A stretch of DNA of 8,883 nucleotides from Bifidobacteriaceae bacterium. Lineage in GTDB: Bacteria; Actinomycetota; Actinomycetes; Actinomycetales; WQXJ01. The stretch spans positions 1-8,883 of the forward strand of contig JAITLE010000199.1 in assembly GCA_031278075.1 (NCBI GenBank). The letters are read 5' to 3'. The translations under genes were made by a program, and so were the position numbers. Within the stretch, counting starts at the first letter, position 1, and each line of letters starts with the position of its first letter. The notes below the pieces were generated by a model. The model searched no databases, had not been told where the DNA came from, and saw only the letters and a list, made by a program, of their open reading frames with translations. Shown here in pieces: positions 6,007 to 8,883 of this stretch.

Positions 6007-7287
6007 CTACGCGCTGAAGCGGGGGAAGGCGGACTTGCCGGCGTAGCGGGCGGCATCGGCCAACTGCTCCTCGATACGGAGCAGCTGGTTGTACTTGTTG
6101 ACGCGTTCGCCGCGGGCGGTGGCGCCCGTCTTGATCTGGCCGCCATTGACCGCCACGGACAGGTCCGCGATGGTGGTGTCCTCGGTCTCGCCGGAACGAT
6201 GCGAGGTCATCGCGGCGAAACCGGCGCGATGAGCCAACTCGACCGCCTCAAGGGTCTCTGTGACCGTGCCGATCTGGTTCAACTTGACCAGGAGCGCGTT
6301 CGCGGCCTTGGTCGCGATCCCCTTGCTGAGACGCTCCGGGTTGGTGACGAACAAATCGTCGCCCACGATCTGGACCGCGGCGCCGATCTCGGCGGTGAGC
6401 CGGGTCCAGGCGTCCCATTCGTTCTCCGAGAGCGGGTCCTCGATGGAGACCAGCGGATAGTCCGCGATCAGCTTCTTGTAGTAGTCGATGATGAAATCGG
6501 TGGTGCGGGGCTCGCCTTCGAACTGGTAAGCCCCGTCCTTGAAGAACTCGGTCGAGGCGACGTCCAACGCCAAGGCGACATCCGCGCCCGGTTTGAAGCC
6601 GGCTTTCTCGATCGCGGCGACGATCTCGTCCAACGCGTCGGCGTTGGACGGCAGGTTCGGGGCGAAACCGCCCTCGTCGCCGAGACCGGTGCCCAGGCCC
6701 TTGCCCTTGAGCACGCTCTTGAGCGCGTGATAGACCTCGGCGCCCCAGCGCAGCGCCTCACGGAACGAGGGAGCGCCGATCGGGGCGATCATGAACTCCT
6801 GGATGTCCACGTTCGAATCAGCGTGGGAGCCGCCGTTCAGAATATTCATCATCGGGACGGGCAGAACATGGGCGTTTGGGCCGCCGATATAGCGGTAGAG
6901 CGGCAGATCAGCCGAGATCGCCGCGGCGCGAGCCGCCGCCAGCGAGACGCCGAGGATCGCGTTGGCGCCGAGGCGCTCCTTGTTGGCGGAGCCGTCCAGG
7001 TCGATCATCGCCTGGTCGACCAGCCGCTGATCCGCGGCGTCCAGGCCGATGACCTCCGGCGCGATCTCTTCGATCACAGCCGCCACAGCGCCTTCGACGC
7101 CTTTCCCGCCGTAGCGGGGCTTGTCCGGGTCGCGGCGCTCGACCGCCTCGAACGCGCCGGTGGACGCGCCCGACGGCACGGAGGCGCGCGACAGAGTTCC
7201 GTCGGCCAGGCCCAGCTCGACTTCGACGGTTGGATTGCCGCGCGAGTCGAGAATTTCACGCGCAAGAACATGATCGATGATCGCCAC
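6007..7287 (-). CDS. eno: Enolase (phosphopyruvate hydratase)
   Basis: A complete 426-aa enolase, the usual family length, converting 2-phosphoglycerate to phosphoenolpyruvate in glycolysis. The N-terminus MAIIDHVLAREILDSRGNPT and loop PSGASTG (38-44) are canonical. Catalytic and Mg-binding residues are in place: His155 in NGGSHADSN, Glu164, Glu205 in GLGDEGGFAPNL, Asp242 in LDVASTEF, Glu283 in SIEDPL, Asp310/311 in VGDDLFVTN, Lys335 in LVKLNQIGT, SHRSGETED (362-370) and Lys386 in GGQIKTG. The start is a GTG at 7287-7285 with GAGGAG 6 nt upstream; the frame stays open far upstream, but that extension is Arg/Pro-rich antisense to the mutase gene and not enolase. It is probably its own transcription unit, flanked by a promoter-like box upstream and a strong hairpin downstream. 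Confidence 0.98.
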   Translation of the reverse strand: MAIIDHVLAREILDSRGNPTVEVELGLADGTLSRASVPSGASTGAFEAVERRDPDKPRYGGKGVEGAVAAVIEEIAPEVIGLDAADQRLVDQAMIDLDGSANKERLGANAILGVSLAAARAAAISADLPLYRYIGGPNAHVLPVPMMNILNGGSHADSNVDIQEFMIAPIGAPSFREALRWGAEVYHALKSVLKGKGLGTGLGDEGGFAPNLPSNADALDEIVAAIEKAGFKPGADVALALDVASTEFFKDGAYQFEGEPRTTDFIIDYYKKLIADYPLVSIEDPLSENEWDAWTRLTAEIGAAVQIVGDDLFVTNPERLSKGIATKAANALLVKLNQIGTVTETLEAVELAHRAGFAAMTSHRSGETEDTTIADLSVAVNGGQIKTGATARGERVNKYNQLLRIEEQLADAARYAGKSAFPRFSA

Positions 7288-7293
7288 AGTAGA

Positions 7294-7299
7294 CTCCTC
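7294..7299 (-). promoter_or_regulatory. Ribosome binding site deciding the eno GTG start
   Basis: GAGGAG on the minus strand, 6 nt before the GTG at 7287. A second GAGGA copy (7309-7305) lies 10 nt further upstream. The strong site and the enolase-typical MAIIDHV N-terminus together fix the start. Confidence 0.75.
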
Positions 7300-7338
7300 A
7301 AAATTCCTCAGAGATACGGACTGCTTTTCGCGTGAGCA

Positions 7339-7344
7339 ATCGTA
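7339..7344 (-). promoter_or_regulatory. Candidate -10 box of the eno promoter
   Basis: TACGAT on the minus strand fits the actinobacterial TANNNT -10 consensus and lies 51 nt before the eno start, giving a short 5' untranslated region. The -35 region at 16-18 nt spacing (GACTGG/CGACTG) is a poor match to TTGACA, so confidence is limited. Confidence 0.35.
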
Positions 7345-7426
7345 CCGCGCGAGGACTGGGGCCAGTCGGCACAGGGGTCCCCGGTCCGCGGTCCTGGATG
7401 TCACCGGGCGGACGGCGGGGCGCGGG

Positions 7427-7481
7427 CGGGGCGGACGGCATCGGGCGACGCGCGGCGAACGGGGCGGACGGCATCGGGCGA
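7427..7481. repeat. 22-bp direct repeat, two exact copies, 33-bp period
   Basis: Positions 7427-7448 and 7460-7481 are identical over 22 bp (core GGGGCGGACGGCATCGGGCG). A partial third copy, GGGCGGACGGC, lies at 7406-7416. The array lies between the mutase stop at 7494 and the eno promoter region, too few copies for a CRISPR array. It could be a simple tandem duplication or paired protein-binding sites. Confidence 0.7.
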
Positions 7482-7493
7482 TGGGCGGGAAGC

Positions 7494-8883
7494 CTACGCG
7501 AGGAGGGCGCGGACGCCGGCCTCCAACGCGGCGAGACGTGCCCCCGCCTCGCGCCGCGCGCGGCTGATGGCGAGGAAATCGGCGGTCGGCGACACCGGCT
7601 GAACGACCTCCAAATAGCACTTGACCTTGGGTTCTGTGCCGGACGGGCGCACGATCACGCGCGAGGCGTCCGCGAGCGAGAACACCAACGCGTCGGTGGG
7701 GGCGAGGCCCTCCCAACCGGCGGCGAGATCGGCCGTGCGGGTCACCGCCACATCGCCGACACGCTGCGGGGCGGCGCGGCGGACGGCGCGCATCACGGAG
7801 CCGAGGCGCGACGCGTCGTCGAAGCGGAGGGCGACCTGGCTGGTGACGTGCAGCCCGTGGCGGCGGGCGAGATCGTCCAACAAGTCGATCAACGACCTGC
7901 GCGCGAGCTTCGCGCGGGCGGCTAGGCGCGCCACCGCGAGGCCGGCGGTGATGCCGTCCTTGTCGCGCGCCAAATCCGGGCGGACGCAATAGCCGATCGC
8001 CTCCTCGTAACCGAAGATCAGACCGGGGGTCCGGGCGATCCACTTGAAACCTGTCAGGGTTCGCTGATAGCGAAGCAGATGCTCGCGAGCGATCCGGCCG
8101 AGCAACCGCGACGAGACCACCGAGCAGGCGAGAGCAGGCCGTTCGCCGTCCGGCGCCAAGGGCTGGGACCAATGGCGCGCGAGATCGTCGCCGAGGATGG
8201 CGCCCAACTCGTCGCCGGTGAGACGACGCCAGCCGCCGCCACGCGGTTCGCGGGGGTCATAGACCGCCACGGCGCAACGATCCGCGTCCGGGTCCAGCGC
8301 GATCACCAGATCGGCGCCGATCCGTTCGGCGAGCGCCATGGCGAGGTCGATGGCGCCAGGCTCCTCCGGGTTGGGGAACTCCACAGTGGGGAAATCAGCG
8401 TCCGGGTCGCGTTGCTCCGCCACCGAGTGCACATCCGTGAAACCCGCGGCGGCGAAGGCGGGCAGCGCCAGCCGCGCCCCGACCCCGTGCATCGCTGTGT
8501 GCACAATCCTCAGATCGGCGGCGCCGGGCGCCGGGGACACCCCCGCGACCGCCTCCCGCAAATATCCACGTTCCAGATCCGCGCCGACCATCTGCCAGCC
8601 GCGGGGCGCGCGCAGCACCTGATTGGCCGGGGGCGCCTGGGCGATTTGGGCCTGGATCTCCAGGTCAACCGGTGGCGTGAGCTGGACGCCCCGGCCCGGG
8701 CCGCGCTCCAGACGGCCGCCCAGATAGACCTTGCAGCCGTTGTCGTGGGCGGGGTTGTGCGATGCCGTCACCATCACGCCGGCATCCGCGTCCAAACGCC
8801 GCACCGCATACGCCAGCAGTGGAGTGGGGCAGGGTTTAGCCCACAGCAGCGCGCGGGCGCCCGCTGCGACCACCACCGCCGCG
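7494..8883 (-). CDS. Phosphomannomutase/phosphoglucomutase family phosphohexomutase (C-terminal part)
   Basis: 462 codons plus the TAG stop are visible; the 5' end lies beyond the right edge, so roughly the first 100 residues are missing for a protein expected near 550-570 aa. The enzyme moves phosphate between C1 and C6 (or C5) of a sugar. Motifs in order: MVTASHNPAHDNGCKVY with the phosphoserine, a central TAMHGVGA segment, DPDADRCAVA as the Mg-binding loop, FGYEEAIGY as the sugar-recognition loop, and VRPSGTEPKVKCYLEV as the phosphate-binding loop. All active-site loops are intact. The DPDADRC and GYEEAIGY forms place it with the PGM2/PmmB-like branch, whose members act on mannose-, glucose- or pentose-phosphates; the true substrate cannot be settled here. 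The visible part ends 206 bp before eno and is probably a separate transcription unit. Confidence 0.92.
   Translation of the reverse strand, partial: AAVVVAAGARALLWAKPCPTPLLAYAVRRLDADAGVMVTASHNPAHDNGCKVYLGGRLERGPGRGVQLTPPVDLEIQAQIAQAPPANQVLRAPRGWQMVGADLERGYLREAVAGVSPAPGAADLRIVHTAMHGVGARLALPAFAAAGFTDVHSVAEQRDPDADFPTVEFPNPEEPGAIDLAMALAERIGADLVIALDPDADRCAVAVYDPREPRGGGWRRLTGDELGAILGDDLARHWSQPLAPDGERPALACSVVSSRLLGRIAREHLLRYQRTLTGFKWIARTPGLIFGYEEAIGYCVRPDLARDKDGITAGLAVARLAARAKLARRSLIDLLDDLARRHGLHVTSQVALRFDDASRLGSVMRAVRRAAPQRVGDVAVTRTADLAAGWEGLAPTDALVFSLADASRVIVRPSGTEPKVKCYLEVVQPVSPTADFLAISRARREAGARLAALEAGVRALLA

Noticed and set aside
7406..7481. Short repeats that might suggest a CRISPR array
   Set aside because: Only two full copies with an 11-bp gap; no spacer-length regularity and no cas genes.
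6007..8172. 721-codon enolase with a ~295-residue N-terminal extension
   Set aside because: The extension is antisense to the mutase gene and contains repeated Arg/Pro runs. GAGGAG 6 nt before the GTG at 7287 and the canonical MAIIDHV start fix the 426-aa protein.

Overview
The window is high-GC DNA that reads as actinobacterial (Actinomycetota). The main evidence is the block eno - ftsB/divIC-like - DUF501 - ppx, an arrangement I know from Mycobacterium, Streptomyces and relatives, together with GTG starts, overlapping stop/start junctions and the absence of T-rich terminators. I cannot place it below phylum level. All genes I can support lie on the minus strand, so the window is best read from right to left.

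Right to left: (1) the C-terminal ~462 residues of a phosphohexomutase (phosphomannomutase/phosphoglucomutase family) run off the right edge; (2) a ~200-bp spacer holds a 22-bp direct repeat and a probable promoter for eno; (3) complete enolase, 426 aa with a GTG start; (4) a strong hairpin just after eno and a GC-rich spacer; (5) a tightly packed ftsB-like / DUF501 / ppx cluster in which each gene overlaps the next by a few bases; (6) 25 bp after ppx, a tRNA-Leu with anticodon UAA but a short (class I) variable loop; (7) a ~625-bp non-coding region rich in inverted repeats; (8) the 5' 969 codons of a very large secreted surface protein (signal peptide, propeller-like N-terminal part, SdrD-B-like domain, GEVED-type domain), which runs off the left edge.

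The right two-thirds is core physiology: sugar-phosphate interconversion, lower glycolysis, septum assembly, polyphosphate/ppGpp turnover and translation. The left third is accessory in character, a large multidomain exported protein next to a tRNA gene. I see no transposase, integrase, CRISPR array, toxin-antitoxin pair or defence locus, and no clearly new multi-gene system. The points most worth a second look are the class I tRNA-Leu(UAA), the single in-frame TTA codon in the window sitting in the adjacent ppx gene, the structured intergenic region, and the architecture of the surface protein.
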